From: Actinomycetes bacterium
GTDB lineage: Bacteria > Actinomycetota > Acidimicrobiia > Acidimicrobiales > Acidimicrobiaceae
Length of the DNA stretch: 32,216 nt
NCBI GenBank assembly: GCA_021777475.1
Contig: JAJYDM010000017.1
Location: 1 to 32,216 of the forward strand
Direction: 5' to 3'
In this document: positions 8,760-17,162 of the stretch, piece after piece
Position numbering within the stretch: position 1 is the stretch's first letter
How the letters are laid out: every line of letters starts with the position of its first letter
The notes under the pieces: generated by a model
What the model was told of the DNA's origin: nothing
What the model saw: the letters and a program-made list of their open reading frames with translations, nothing else
The model's database searches: none
Made by a program: the position numbers and the translations under genes

Positions 8760-9473
8760 ATGAATATCGCTAACTTCATCTATGTGGATGTTCCTAAATC
8801 AGCGCTTGTTCGATGGAGTGAAGCCCTCGCTGGTGTGGCCAGCACGGGGCTGTCGTTCACCGACAGCCTCTATGAGAAGGAGCGCTTTGAGGAGATACTG
8901 CATATTGCCGCCGAGATGAAGGCATACCTGCGCGGACAGCCTGATCCCCATGGGCGTTATGTTGACGAGATATTTGAATTTTGGAAGTCGTCTGTTGGCA
9001 GAGGTATTCCTGGATATGTCACTCCAAAGACGGCGGTTGGCGCGATCGTTGGTAACGAGCACAAGGAGCTGCTTCTTGTCCAGAGAGCTGACTCCGGTGT
9101 ATGGCTGTATCCAACAGGTTGGGCCGATGTAGGATACAGCCCCGCAGAAATCGTTGCTAAAGAGGTCCTCGAAGAGACTGGAATAGTGGTAAAGCCTAAA
9201 AAGCTGCTTTCGGTGGTGGACGGCATGCAGAAGGGGTTCACCTCGGTCCCAATGTATTCGATGATCTTTTATTGCGAACACGTAAGCGGAGATCTCAAGG
9301 CTCACCCGCTTGAGTGTCTCGATGTCGGATGGTTCAGCGAGGATTCTTTACCAAGTCCGCTTGCAGCCTTTGGGAGCTGGGTGTCAATGGCATTTTCGGC
9401 AATTGATGGTGAATACTCAGAAACCTATTTTGACCCACCCAGGGATCCACTTTGGGCGTCACCAACCGATTGA
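8760..9473 (+). CDS. NUDIX hydrolase with N-terminal NUDIX_N domain (237 aa)
   Basis: NUDIX enzymes cleave nucleoside diphosphates linked to another moiety. The N-terminal 80 residues resemble the helical NUDIX_N_2 extension (a WSEALAGVASTGL segment, then YEKERFEEILHIAAEM). The NUDIX box is GWADVGYSPAEIV followed by AKEVLEETGI; it keeps the catalytic KEVLEE core but has Tyr and Lys where the general consensus has Glu and Arg, which to my knowledge is usual for this subfamily. Proteins of this kind act on ADP-ribose or CDP-alcohols; substrate here is unknown. The ATG at 8760 is used; an in-frame TTG at 8742 is possible, and neither has a clear ribosome site. Confidence 0.85.
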   Translation: MNIANFIYVDVPKSALVRWSEALAGVASTGLSFTDSLYEKERFEEILHIAAEMKAYLRGQPDPHGRYVDEIFEFWKSSVGRGIPGYVTPKTAVGAIVGNEHKELLLVQRADSGVWLYPTGWADVGYSPAEIVAKEVLEETGIVVKPKKLLSVVDGMQKGFTSVPMYSMIFYCEHVSGDLKAHPLECLDVGWFSEDSLPSPLAAFGSWVSMAFSAIDGEYSETYFDPPRDPLWASPTD

Positions 9474-9808
9474 AAAAGTATTAGAGCCATACTCTGGCCG
9501 AATTTAGTGCATCGATGGGGCCGGTATGTATTGTCGTCCCGTAATGTCGTCCCGTATTGGCGCCTTCGCCGCCAGTTGCCGTCTTTGTGGTCGTTCGACC
9601 TTGGTCAGGGTATCGTTGCCGGAACTGTTTAGTTCAATGACTTTGCCATATCGCCCGCAGGTCAGCTCTCGGATAGCCCTTGAGAACTACTCGGATTAGT
9701 TTCCGAACTTCGTGCCAATCAAATCGGAGCGGGTTTCCGTCATTGCAATGGTGCTGGAGAGCGTGCCTAAAGCCCGGTGAACCTTGTCCACCGTATCTTT
9801 GACGCAGG
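9474..9808. other. 335-base convergent spacer with a short tandem repeat
   Basis: Between the NUDIX gene and the PAC2-family gene I find no recognisable gene. TGTCGTCCCGTA occurs twice with a 13-base period (9532-9543 and 9545-9556). A 57-residue frame from an ATG near 9525 has no ribosome site or known motif. Confidence 0.5.
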
Positions 9809-10708
9809 TCAGTCTTTCTTGTGATTTCTCAGGAAGTTTTGCACCTCTTCGGTAAGAGAATCGATCGATCCCGACTCCAACTGCTGTTCAAACACATTTG
9901 GATCGACGATTTCTTCGTCGCCCTCTTCGAGATCCCGGGAGGCTTCTAGCTGTGCAATGTATGCCTTGGCCTCGTCGTCATTGTCAATTATCGAAGCGAT
10001 TTGGCGGTCGTATTCAGCCGTGGCAAGGTCAAGCTCAAGGGTATCAACCCTAAAAGCAAGGAGTTCCAGCAGTTTTTCCACCAGCGCTCTGGCCCCTTTT
10101 GGGGAAGGAGTCTGGGTAATATAATGAGGAATATTTGCCCAGAGCGACGCCCCAGGGATTCCGCCCTTTTCAAACCAAGCGGTCAGGACTCCGATTATTC
10201 CGGTGGGACCCTCGTAGGAAGAAGGAATAAGGCCGTGTTGCTCGACCAGATCTGAGTTGTTGGAGGTTACCGCCACCCTTACCGGTCGCGTGTGGGGGTA
10301 ATCAGCGAGCAGAGCGCCAAGCGATACTATCATTTCGACTTCAAAATCTTCGGCGAGCTCGAACAAAGTTGAGGCAAATCTTTTCCATTTGAGTTGGGGT
10401 TCCGGACCTTTCACAAAGATGAGATCCCTATCTGTGTACTCAAGGTGGGCTACTGCAATGGACGTTCTCGGCCAGCGAATCTTTCTATTGAATGAATCTT
10501 CCAGAGTTACTTGTGGCCTAATTGAAGTGAAGTCGTAGAATTCCTCCGGATCTATCTCAGCGATCACTTTGGCGTTGAGTTTTTTTTTCAAAAAGTCAAC
10601 GGCCAGCGTCGCCGCTTCGGCTGCATCATTCCATCCGGCGAAGGCGGAAATTAAGATTGGCCTGCGCAGCTCAGATGGGATTTGATCCAGCCACACTAAA
10701 TCTTCCAT
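9809..10708 (-). CDS. PAC2-family protein (299 aa)
   Basis: The protein matches the PAC2 fold shared with eukaryotic proteasome-assembly chaperones and common in actinobacteria. It begins with ILISAFAGWNDAAEAAT, followed by the usual blocks YDFTSIRPQV, IFVKGPEPQLKW, IVSLGALLADYPHTRPV and GPTGIIGVLTAWF, and ends in an acidic helical tail rich in Glu and Asp (about residues 240-290). The exact biochemical role of bacterial PAC2 proteins is unsettled; a link to the actinobacterial proteasome is by fold analogy only. It is convergent with the NUDIX gene and divergent from the GNAT gene. I see no operon partner. Confidence 0.87.
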   Translation of the reverse strand: MEDLVWLDQIPSELRRPILISAFAGWNDAAEAATLAVDFLKKKLNAKVIAEIDPEEFYDFTSIRPQVTLEDSFNRKIRWPRTSIAVAHLEYTDRDLIFVKGPEPQLKWKRFASTLFELAEDFEVEMIVSLGALLADYPHTRPVRVAVTSNNSDLVEQHGLIPSSYEGPTGIIGVLTAWFEKGGIPGASLWANIPHYITQTPSPKGARALVEKLLELLAFRVDTLELDLATAEYDRQIASIIDNDDEAKAYIAQLEASRDLEEGDEEIVDPNVFEQQLESGSIDSLTEEVQNFLRNHKKD

Positions 10709-10860
10709 CTCTCAAGGATACCTCGTTTATGGGGACTAAAGAAATCTGGTAAGACTACTTACCCAAGACTGCTTCATCACAATCTTTCGGAATGTGCATA
10801 GCATCGTGGAAAATTTGGCGATAGATTATTCAACTTGGTGGTCTGGTTGTGTGTCGACAC

Positions 10861-11316
10861 ATGGGGGTTCGACGGGAATTGATAGAAGTGATTCGTGTTG
10901 ACAATGCATCGGAGAAAGTATTAACGGCAATCAATCGCTTGGTTCCCCAGCTTTCGGGCTCGGCTCGGCCACTCGACTTGGAGGATCTGAAAAGGCTCGT
11001 CGGCACCGATTGCGTGAACTTTCTTCTAGCCATGGATGGAGACACAGGGGAGATATTGGGGACGTTGACGCTGGTGGTTTTTCCGATTCCTACTGGCATC
11101 AGGGCATGGATCGAAGATGTCATAGTGGATTCGAATGCTCGAGGCAAAGGAGTTGGCAAACTTCTGACTAAAAGGGCGATAGAAATAGCTGGGTCGGCGG
11201 GGGCCAAGACAGTGGATTTGACATCGCGGCCTTCCAGGGTGGAAGCTAATTCGCTGTATCAGGGTTTGGGATTTGAGCTCAGGGAGACGAACGTCTACCG
11301 ATTCGTCGGCAACTAG
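10861..11316 (+). CDS. GNAT-family N-acetyltransferase (about 151 aa)
   Basis: GNAT enzymes transfer an acetyl group from acetyl-CoA to an amine. The core runs from ILGTLTLVVFPIPTG through WIEDVIVDSNARGKGVGKLL, where RGKGVG is the acetyl-CoA pyrophosphate loop, to a C-terminal ANSLYQGLGFELRETNVYRF segment typical of motif B. The start is uncertain: GTG 10849, ATG 10861, TTG 10879 and GTG 10888 are all in frame and none has a strong ribosome site. The acceptor substrate cannot be told from sequence. Confidence 0.85.
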   Translation: MGVRRELIEVIRVDNASEKVLTAINRLVPQLSGSARPLDLEDLKRLVGTDCVNFLLAMDGDTGEILGTLTLVVFPIPTGIRAWIEDVIVDSNARGKGVGKLLTKRAIEIAGSAGAKTVDLTSRPSRVEANSLYQGLGFELRETNVYRFVGN

Positions 11317-11464
11317 TGACGCGTTTGTTAGTAAGGGGGCTATCTATTGTAGATTGGAAGCAAACGAATTTTGTACTTGTGGCCTAAGAGCCTCTAAGAT
11401 TCGAACTGTATCTGTCGCAATAAAGGTGCCGCAGATTTAATAAGCATTCTGCAAGGAGCGTGAT

Positions 11465-12781
11465 ATGCCCTTGTGGAACGGAGATTTAGCCGAGGAAGGC
11501 GGGATCGTGCCTGAGAGCATTACGATAACGGATAATCGATCTGGTAAGACCATCGAGATTCCTATTGAGAACGGTGGGGTGTCTTCAGCAGAGTGGTCAA
11601 AGCTGCTTCCGGGGATCTGGTTTTATGATCCGGGACTCACCACTACAGCGATGACTTCGAGTTCAATTACATACCTTGACGGGGATGAAGGGATCCTGCG
11701 GTATCGGGGTTACCCAATTGAACAGTTAGCAGAGGATTCCACCTACCTTGAGGTGGCCTATCTCCTTTTGAAGGGAGAATTGCCGACCCCTACGCAATAT
11801 GACCAGTGGGTTCGTGACGTCACCCACCACACGTTTATTCATGAGAATGTCAGAAAGAGATTCCTTGAGGGGTTTCACTACGACGCTCACCCAATGGGGA
11901 TGCTTGTGTCCGCGGTTGCGGCACTGTCCACTTTCTATGCTGATGCAAAACAAATCTCAGATCCGGAGATCAGAGAAAAGCAGATTGTGCGATTGATTGC
12001 CAAGATGCCGACGCTGGCGGCTGCGGCTCACAGATTCTCAGTTGGTATGCCGTTCGTCTATCCTGACAACGAGCTATCGTTCCCAGCCAACTTCCTGTCA
12101 ATGATGTGGAAGATTGCAGAGCCGCATTTCGAGGCTGATCCCGTGCTTGTTCGCGCGATAGACATTTTGTTCATTCTTCACGCTGATCACGAGCAGAACT
12201 GTTCGACCACTGCGATGAGGACCGCGGGCTCGGCGCATTCGGACCCATACTCCTCCACCGCCGCGGCATGCGCCGCGCTATATGGACCTCGTCACGGTGG
12301 TGCAAACGAAGCTGTTGTGAAGATGCTGACCGAGATTGGCTCCCTGGACAACGTCGAACCCTTCATAAAGAGCGTAAAAGAGGGCAAGGCAGGACAAAGG
12401 CTCCAGGGATTTGGCCACAGGGTTTATAAGAACTACGACCCACGGGCGAGAATCATCAAAAAGGTCGCATATGACGTTTTTGAGGTTACAGGCAAGAACC
12501 CACTACTTGACATCGCTCTCAAGTTGGAGGAGGTGGCGCTATCTGATGACTACTTCATATCGAGGAAGCTCTATCCGAACGTCGATTTTTACTCTGGATT
12601 GATTTACCAGGCAATGGGCTTTCCGATTGAAATGTTCCCGGTTCTGTTCGCAATACCTAGAGTTTCAGGATGGCTGACGCACTATGTCGAACTGCTGGAA
12701 CAGGATTCAAAAATTGTCCGCCCTCGGCAGGTTTACACCGGCGAGCCAGAGCGGAAGTATGTGCCGATCGATCAACGCTAA
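11465..12781 (+). CDS. gltA: Citrate synthase, hexameric (type II) class (438 aa)
   Basis: Citrate synthase condenses oxaloacetate and acetyl-CoA in the first step of the TCA cycle. The catalytic residues are all visible: H277 in YGPRHGGAN, H318 in FGHRVYKNYDPRA, and D374 in PNVDFYSG. The N-terminal extension with a small beta domain (about residues 15-75) and the length fit the Gram-negative/actinobacterial hexameric class. The ATG at 11465 follows AAGGAG by a short spacing. The gene is flanked by a 148-base leader and a strong terminator, so it is probably monocistronic. Citrate versus methylcitrate preference is not decided here, but the lack of prp neighbours favours GltA. Confidence 0.96.
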   Translation: MPLWNGDLAEEGGIVPESITITDNRSGKTIEIPIENGGVSSAEWSKLLPGIWFYDPGLTTTAMTSSSITYLDGDEGILRYRGYPIEQLAEDSTYLEVAYLLLKGELPTPTQYDQWVRDVTHHTFIHENVRKRFLEGFHYDAHPMGMLVSAVAALSTFYADAKQISDPEIREKQIVRLIAKMPTLAAAAHRFSVGMPFVYPDNELSFPANFLSMMWKIAEPHFEADPVLVRAIDILFILHADHEQNCSTTAMRTAGSAHSDPYSSTAAACAALYGPRHGGANEAVVKMLTEIGSLDNVEPFIKSVKEGKAGQRLQGFGHRVYKNYDPRARIIKKVAYDVFEVTGKNPLLDIALKLEEVALSDDYFISRKLYPNVDFYSGLIYQAMGFPIEMFPVLFAIPRVSGWLTHYVELLEQDSKIVRPRQVYTGEPERKYVPIDQR

Positions 12782-12789
12782 TGTCTAGT

Positions 12790-12840
12790 GGACTTTGATT
12801 TGGCCGGGGCATCTTGTGCCAAATCAAAGTCCTTTTAATT
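12790..12840 (+). terminator. Strong intrinsic terminator after gltA
   Basis: A perfect 15-bp stem (12790-12804 with 12818-12832) has a 13-base loop and is followed by TTTTAATTT. It starts eight bases after the gltA stop. Confidence 0.95.
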
Positions 12841-12910
12841 TAAGGTGGCGGGTACCTCACGCAAAGTGTTGATTAACGGATAGGTGTGTGGATGCGGTAG
12901 GCTTATTTAA

Positions 12911-13411
12911 GTGTTTTTGCGAAATCTGGTTCCCCAACCAATACTCAAACAACTTGATCGCTCAGAAACTGCGCTGAAGGCCTTCAAATACACTGTCGCT
13001 TCGGTAGTTTCAGTTGTGATCTCTCAGGTAATTCTTTTCCTGGCTTTTGGGGTGCTGCATCTGTGGTCTGCAACCACGTCCAACTTCGTGGCAGTTGCCG
13101 TGTCAGCCTTGCCGTCCTATTACATGAATCGGGCGTGGGCATGGGGTAAGTCCGGTAAATCCCATCTTTTCCGGGAAATCCTGCCATTTTGGGGCCTTGC
13201 CTTTCTGGGCCTGGTGCTTTCCCTTTGGGCTGTGGCCGCTGCCGAGCATTTCGCGCTAGTACACCACTATCGTCATATTGAAGTCGCGGTGATTGTGAAT
13301 GTGGCGTCAATTGCTGCTTTTGGAGTACTTTGGGTTGGCAAATTTATCATTTTCAACAAGCTACTTTTTGCCAACAATGACGATTCTGACCTAGTCAGTT
13401 TGCTCGACTAG
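12911..13411 (+). CDS. GtrA-like small membrane protein (166 aa)
   Basis: GtrA/DPMS-type proteins have four membrane helices and are thought to help move or present polyprenyl-linked sugars. Hydrophobic segments lie at about residues 28-50, 57-75, 93-112 and 123-147. The middle segment SNFVAVAVSALPSYYMNRAW carries the family signature Asn-Arg after the second helix, and the C-terminal KFIIFNK fits too. The GTG at 12911 follows an A/T-rich stretch with no clear ribosome site. It stands alone between the gltA terminator and cobT (72-base gap), and no glycosyltransferase partner is adjacent. Confidence 0.83.
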   Translation: MFLRNLVPQPILKQLDRSETALKAFKYTVASVVSVVISQVILFLAFGVLHLWSATTSNFVAVAVSALPSYYMNRAWAWGKSGKSHLFREILPFWGLAFLGLVLSLWAVAAAEHFALVHHYRHIEVAVIVNVASIAAFGVLWVGKFIIFNKLLFANNDDSDLVSLLD

Positions 13412-13483
13412 GCGGCGGCGGTTTATCCTATCAATTGCACAGCGCCCGATTAATACGTTCTGCAGTCAGCTAGGAGACCAGCA

Positions 13484-14539
13484 TTGAACTTCAAAGATGT
13501 AATCAAATCGATTGAACCGGCTTCGGCGTCCAACTATCAGAAGGGCCTCGAACGGCAATCGTTGTTGACGAAACCCGCAGGAGCTCTTGGATTTCTCGAG
13601 GAGATAGCCAGTAAATATTGCGCTATATCACCGGAGTTTCCCCCTTCAGTCCCGTCATCCTCGGTTGTCTGCGTTTTTGCATCTGACCATGGCGTATTGG
13701 AGGAAGGTATTACTCCGTGGCCCCAGGAGGTGACTTTACAGATGGTTGCCAACTTCTTGAATGGCGGTGCAGCCATCAACGCAATTGCCAAGCAGGTGGG
13801 AGCCGAAGTGTCTGTAATAGACATCGGTGTTGCTGGCGACACCTCTGGTTTCGCAGGGATTATAAACAGAAAGATCCGTCCTGGCACCGATAATCTGGCC
13901 CGGCGCCCGGCAATGACTTTGCGTGACGCTGAAGATGCGATTCAGGCAGGCTTTGATGTGGCAAACTCGGTAATAGATGATGGCTGTGACCTCCTCTTAA
14001 TTGGCGACATGGGGATCGGCAACACCACACCGTCGGCGGCACTCATCTCTTGGTTCACCAAGTCTGGAGTTGAGGAGACCACCGGTAGGGGAACCGGTAT
14101 TGACGACGAACGAATGGTCCTCAAAATCAAGGCGATCAAGGCCGCGCACGCTCGCTTGTCGGATGGGGGTACCTCAGACCCACTCGAGGTGCTTGCGTCA
14201 ATCGGTGGGTTGGAGATTGCCGGGATGGTCGGACTCATATTGGCTGGGTCTTCGCGACGCATTCCAGTGGTTTTGGACGGCGTGATTGCGAATGCTGCGG
14301 CGGTTGTCAGCTACGAACTCAACCGAAATGTCAAGGATTACATGTTTGCCGGCCACCTTTCTCAAGAGCCTGGAGCCAAAAAAGCGCTTGACTACATTGG
14401 GTTGAAGCCGGTGTTGGTCCTGGATTTGCGGCTCGGTGAGGGTACCGGAGCATGCCTCAGCGTTCCTATTATCCAGTCTGCTGTCAGGACCCTGATCGAG
14501 ATGGCCACTTTTGACTCTGCCGGAGTCAGCGAGGCTTAG
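13484..14539 (+). CDS. cobT: Nicotinate-nucleotide:dimethylbenzimidazole phosphoribosyltransferase CobT (351 aa)
   Basis: CobT makes alpha-ribazole phosphate, the lower-ligand nucleotide of cobalamin, from dimethylbenzimidazole and nicotinate mononucleotide. Family blocks are KPAGALGFLE (about 30-39), VFASDHGV (64-71), a NGGAAINA loop, IGDMGIGNTTPSAA (173-186) and the catalytic glutamate E319 in RLGEGTGA. The TTG at 13484 is chosen because TAGGAG lies seven bases upstream and the product then starts like the family. Its 3' end overlaps the convergent hemY by 14 bases. No other cobalamin gene or cobalamin riboswitch is nearby. Confidence 0.94.
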   Translation: MNFKDVIKSIEPASASNYQKGLERQSLLTKPAGALGFLEEIASKYCAISPEFPPSVPSSSVVCVFASDHGVLEEGITPWPQEVTLQMVANFLNGGAAINAIAKQVGAEVSVIDIGVAGDTSGFAGIINRKIRPGTDNLARRPAMTLRDAEDAIQAGFDVANSVIDDGCDLLLIGDMGIGNTTPSAALISWFTKSGVEETTGRGTGIDDERMVLKIKAIKAAHARLSDGGTSDPLEVLASIGGLEIAGMVGLILAGSSRRIPVVLDGVIANAAAVVSYELNRNVKDYMFAGHLSQEPGAKKALDYIGLKPVLVLDLRLGEGTGACLSVPIIQSAVRTLIEMATFDSAGVSEA

Positions 14540-15905
14540 ACAGGGTTTTGGCCAGTCGATCAGCTGCCAGCGATGCGCTTGAAATGCAGGCGGGTATTCC
14601 GACTCCCAGGAAAGGCGCTCCGGCAAGTTCAACTCCTGATGGCAGACTTTCCCTAATACGTTGGATCAACTGTGAGTGAAATGGCTTGAACTGGGGAATT
14701 CGCTTCTGCCATCGGGCGACATTACTTCGAATAGATCGTGACCTAACCCCCAAAATATTGGTCATCTCGGCTTCCAAGGTGGCGACAAGACTTCTGTCAT
14801 CGAATCCCCAAACTCGGTTGTCTCCGATTCTCCCTGCCGACACCCGAAGGATCGTTTCGCCTTCACTCTTCCAGCTAGGCCATTTGTTGGTTGCGAAGGT
14901 GATTGCCGACGTTAGTGTTTTGGTTTGTCTTGGAACAAGCAAACCGGATCCCCGAAGCGGCTCGCCAAAAGATGCGTCCTCGTAGCCGAGCAGCGTCATT
15001 ATCGGCGACGCATAGTCAATGGTATCTAGAAGTTCTGACGCCGTTCTGCTCACAGCTTTTAGAAGCCGTGACGTCACAAAGGCAGGAGTGGCGCAGATAA
15101 CGCCCTCCGCATCGAAGGACTTTCCTTCTGTGGTGATCCTGTAGCCGTCAGCCAAAGGCAGGATCTCTGCGGATTCACATCTCGTGAGGATCTCCACGTT
15201 TCGTTTTTCCAAAAGGCCGACCAGGCTGTCAACCAGACTGGAAAGTCCACCCTCGAGAGAGTAGAACATGGGATGTCCGCTGGGCGTGTAATTGGCCATT
15301 TGGGACCTCAGACCTTTCGAAACCGACGTATGGGTATGGGCGGCGTCTAAATACTGCGGAGCACACTGAGCCAATGAGAGTTCATATACAGTCCCGGCAT
15401 GAATGCCGCCGACCAGCGGTTCAATCAGCCTGTCGGTTACCTCTTTGCCCCATCTCTTTTTGGCAAATGCCCCAACCGTTGTGTCACCTTGAATCTTTGC
15501 CTGACCCAAGAAGGGCTCAATGGCTGCTCTCAGCTGTCCAGTCTTTGATATCAGCGAATTTCCAAAGAATTTTTTGAAGTTGCTTGGTGCTCCAAACACG
15601 GTTCCAGGCGGAATTGGATGGAGTGCTGAGCGGGAATAGATGAAAGCCGAGTTTGTCGCAGGGGAAATGAGCCTTCCAGATAGATCAAGGTCTGCCGCCA
15701 GATCGATGGCGGACGGATTTCTTGTTATGAACGAGTCGGGACCAGTCTCCGCAAAATGGGAGCCAAACTCAACTTTACTAACGGTGCCGCCGAGGCGATC
15801 GTCTGATTCGATTACCGTTATGTCCTGCGGATCAATCTGCTGCGATAGAAAATATGCCGATGCGAGGCCTGATATGCCTCCGCCTATGACAACAACCTTA
15901 GTCAC
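14526..15905 (-). CDS. hemY: HemY/CgoX-type FAD-dependent coproporphyrinogen III oxidase (459 aa)
   Basis: In Gram-positive bacteria HemY-type enzymes oxidise coproporphyrinogen III to coproporphyrin III (CgoX) rather than acting on protoporphyrinogen. The FAD-binding dinucleotide motif VVVIGGGISGLASAYFL starts at residue 4, followed by an IESDDRLGG ribose-binding acidic strand. A central GGIHAGTVYELSL block and the C-terminal AGAPFLGVGIPACISSA FAD segment are typical. It lies 15 bases after hemE. chdC is also in the window, supporting the coproporphyrin route. Its last 14 bases overlap the end of cobT on the other strand. Confidence 0.92.
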   Translation of the reverse strand: MTKVVVIGGGISGLASAYFLSQQIDPQDITVIESDDRLGGTVSKVEFGSHFAETGPDSFITRNPSAIDLAADLDLSGRLISPATNSAFIYSRSALHPIPPGTVFGAPSNFKKFFGNSLISKTGQLRAAIEPFLGQAKIQGDTTVGAFAKKRWGKEVTDRLIEPLVGGIHAGTVYELSLAQCAPQYLDAAHTHTSVSKGLRSQMANYTPSGHPMFYSLEGGLSSLVDSLVGLLEKRNVEILTRCESAEILPLADGYRITTEGKSFDAEGVICATPAFVTSRLLKAVSRTASELLDTIDYASPIMTLLGYEDASFGEPLRGSGLLVPRQTKTLTSAITFATNKWPSWKSEGETILRVSAGRIGDNRVWGFDDRSLVATLEAEMTNILGVRSRSIRSNVARWQKRIPQFKPFHSQLIQRIRESLPSGVELAGAPFLGVGIPACISSASLAADRLAKTLSKPR

Positions 15906-15920
15906 TGCTCTCCTAAATGT

Positions 15921-16997
15921 TTATGGTTTTGGCGTGCCTTCCCTGATGCTGGCGCCCTTTTCGTGGACAAGGTCGACGACGGTTTTGATCACCTCAGGAT
16001 CTGATTCAGGAAAAATTCCATGGCCCAGATTGAAAATGTAGCCCGGAGAGATTGCCGAGGACGAAAGAACCTTTTCGGACTCACTCAGCGCAGCTTCAGC
16101 GCCTATGAGGATGTTGACCGGATCTAGATTACCTTGGAGCGCGACTTTCCCTTTGGTGATTCGATATGCGTCGTCCAGGCCAGTACGGTCGTCGACGCCG
16201 ACCACCGTGCAACCTGAGTTGGCCATTTGCTCCAAAAGACTCGCCGTTCCCACGCCAAAATGGATCGACGGTACATCGAGGTGTGCCAGCCGATGGAATA
16301 CTGCGTTTGAGTGTGGCGCAACCATCTCCCGATATTCAGATGGGGAGAGGATGCCCACCCAAGAGTCAAATAGCTGGAACATCGCGGCTCCGGCTGTGAT
16401 CTGTGATTCCAGAGATGCGATCGCCAGACTGGTAAGTCGGTCCATCAGCTGGTGCCACAGCGCGGGGTTCAATCGCATGAGCGACTTGGTTTTGACGTAG
16501 GTCCTGCTCGGGCCACCTTCGATCAGGTAGCTGGCAACGGTGAAAGGTGCACCTGCGAATCCGATCAGGGGAATGTTGAGTTCCTCTACGAGGATTTTGA
16601 TGGTTTCAATGACGTATGGGGTGTCAGTTTCAGGTTCAAGATTGCGAAGGCGCGTGAGGTCATCTTTGGAGCGGAATGGATCTTTGATTACCGGACCCCT
16701 ACCTTCGACCACCTCTATGCCGAAGCCCACGGCGAAGGCTGGAACTATTATGTCCGAGTAGAGAATTGCAGCGTCTACTCCGTAGCGCCTCACCGGCTGG
16801 AGCGTGATTTCAGCGCTCAACTGCGGGTCTTGAATTGTGTCCAAAATTGACCCGCGTTTTCTGACCGCTCTATATTCAGGAAGCGAACGTCCTGCTTGAC
16901 GCATGAACCACACCGGTACCATTGACGTACGCTCGCCCATGGCGGCCCTGATTATGAGATCATTTTCTAATTTATGGGACAAACCCTTGCCCTTCAT
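15921..16997 (-). CDS. hemE: Uroporphyrinogen decarboxylase HemE (358 aa)
   Basis: HemE removes four carboxyl groups from uroporphyrinogen III to give coproporphyrinogen III, the branch point for the copro-dependent pathway. The signature PVWFMRQAGRSLPEY (about residues 28-42) supplies the arginines that bind substrate carboxylates. D82 in ILYSDIIVP is the catalytic aspartate. GFAGAPFTVASYLIEGG and the C-terminal FNLGHGIFPESDPE also match the family. It is first in a two-gene unit with hemY and reads divergently from helD across a 165-base spacer that carries dyad symmetries. Confidence 0.97.
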   Translation of the reverse strand: MKGKGLSHKLENDLIIRAAMGERTSMVPVWFMRQAGRSLPEYRAVRKRGSILDTIQDPQLSAEITLQPVRRYGVDAAILYSDIIVPAFAVGFGIEVVEGRGPVIKDPFRSKDDLTRLRNLEPETDTPYVIETIKILVEELNIPLIGFAGAPFTVASYLIEGGPSRTYVKTKSLMRLNPALWHQLMDRLTSLAIASLESQITAGAAMFQLFDSWVGILSPSEYREMVAPHSNAVFHRLAHLDVPSIHFGVGTASLLEQMANSGCTVVGVDDRTGLDDAYRITKGKVALQGNLDPVNILIGAEAALSESEKVLSSSAISPGYIFNLGHGIFPESDPEVIKTVVDLVHEKGASIREGTPKP

Positions 16998-17028
16998 AAA
17001 ACGCTATTAGAAGCTTAGATTCGAAATA

Positions 17029-17092
17029 CGGAATTCATTCGGCGGACACCCGCCAATTCCGCATGCAAGTCGATTGGACAAAACCGTTTTGT
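17029..17092. promoter_or_regulatory. Dyad symmetries in the hemE-helD divergent spacer
   Basis: CGGAATT (17029-17035) pairs with AATTCCG (17055-17061). Inside it GGCGG (17041-17045) pairs with CCGCC (17050-17054), giving a 12-bp hairpin with a five-base bulge on one side. Sixteen bases on, ACAAAA-CCG-TTTTGT (17078-17092) is a second dyad with 6-bp arms. Neither is followed by a T-run. They may be operators for the divergent promoters; no regulator is identified. Confidence 0.4.
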
Positions 17093-17162
17093 TGAAGAAG
17101 CTGCTCCAAAACGCGGATAAAATGAATAGTTATTTAATTTTTCTACCGAAGAAAAGGTTTAC

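Noticed and set aside
9525-9698. 57-residue frame with three cysteines in the NUDIX-PAC2 spacer
   Set aside because: It overlaps the tandem repeat, has no ribosome site and lacks any known pattern.
13412-13483. Cobalamin riboswitch before cobT
   Set aside because: The gap is only 72 bases and shows no B12-box-like block; it is too short for the aptamer.
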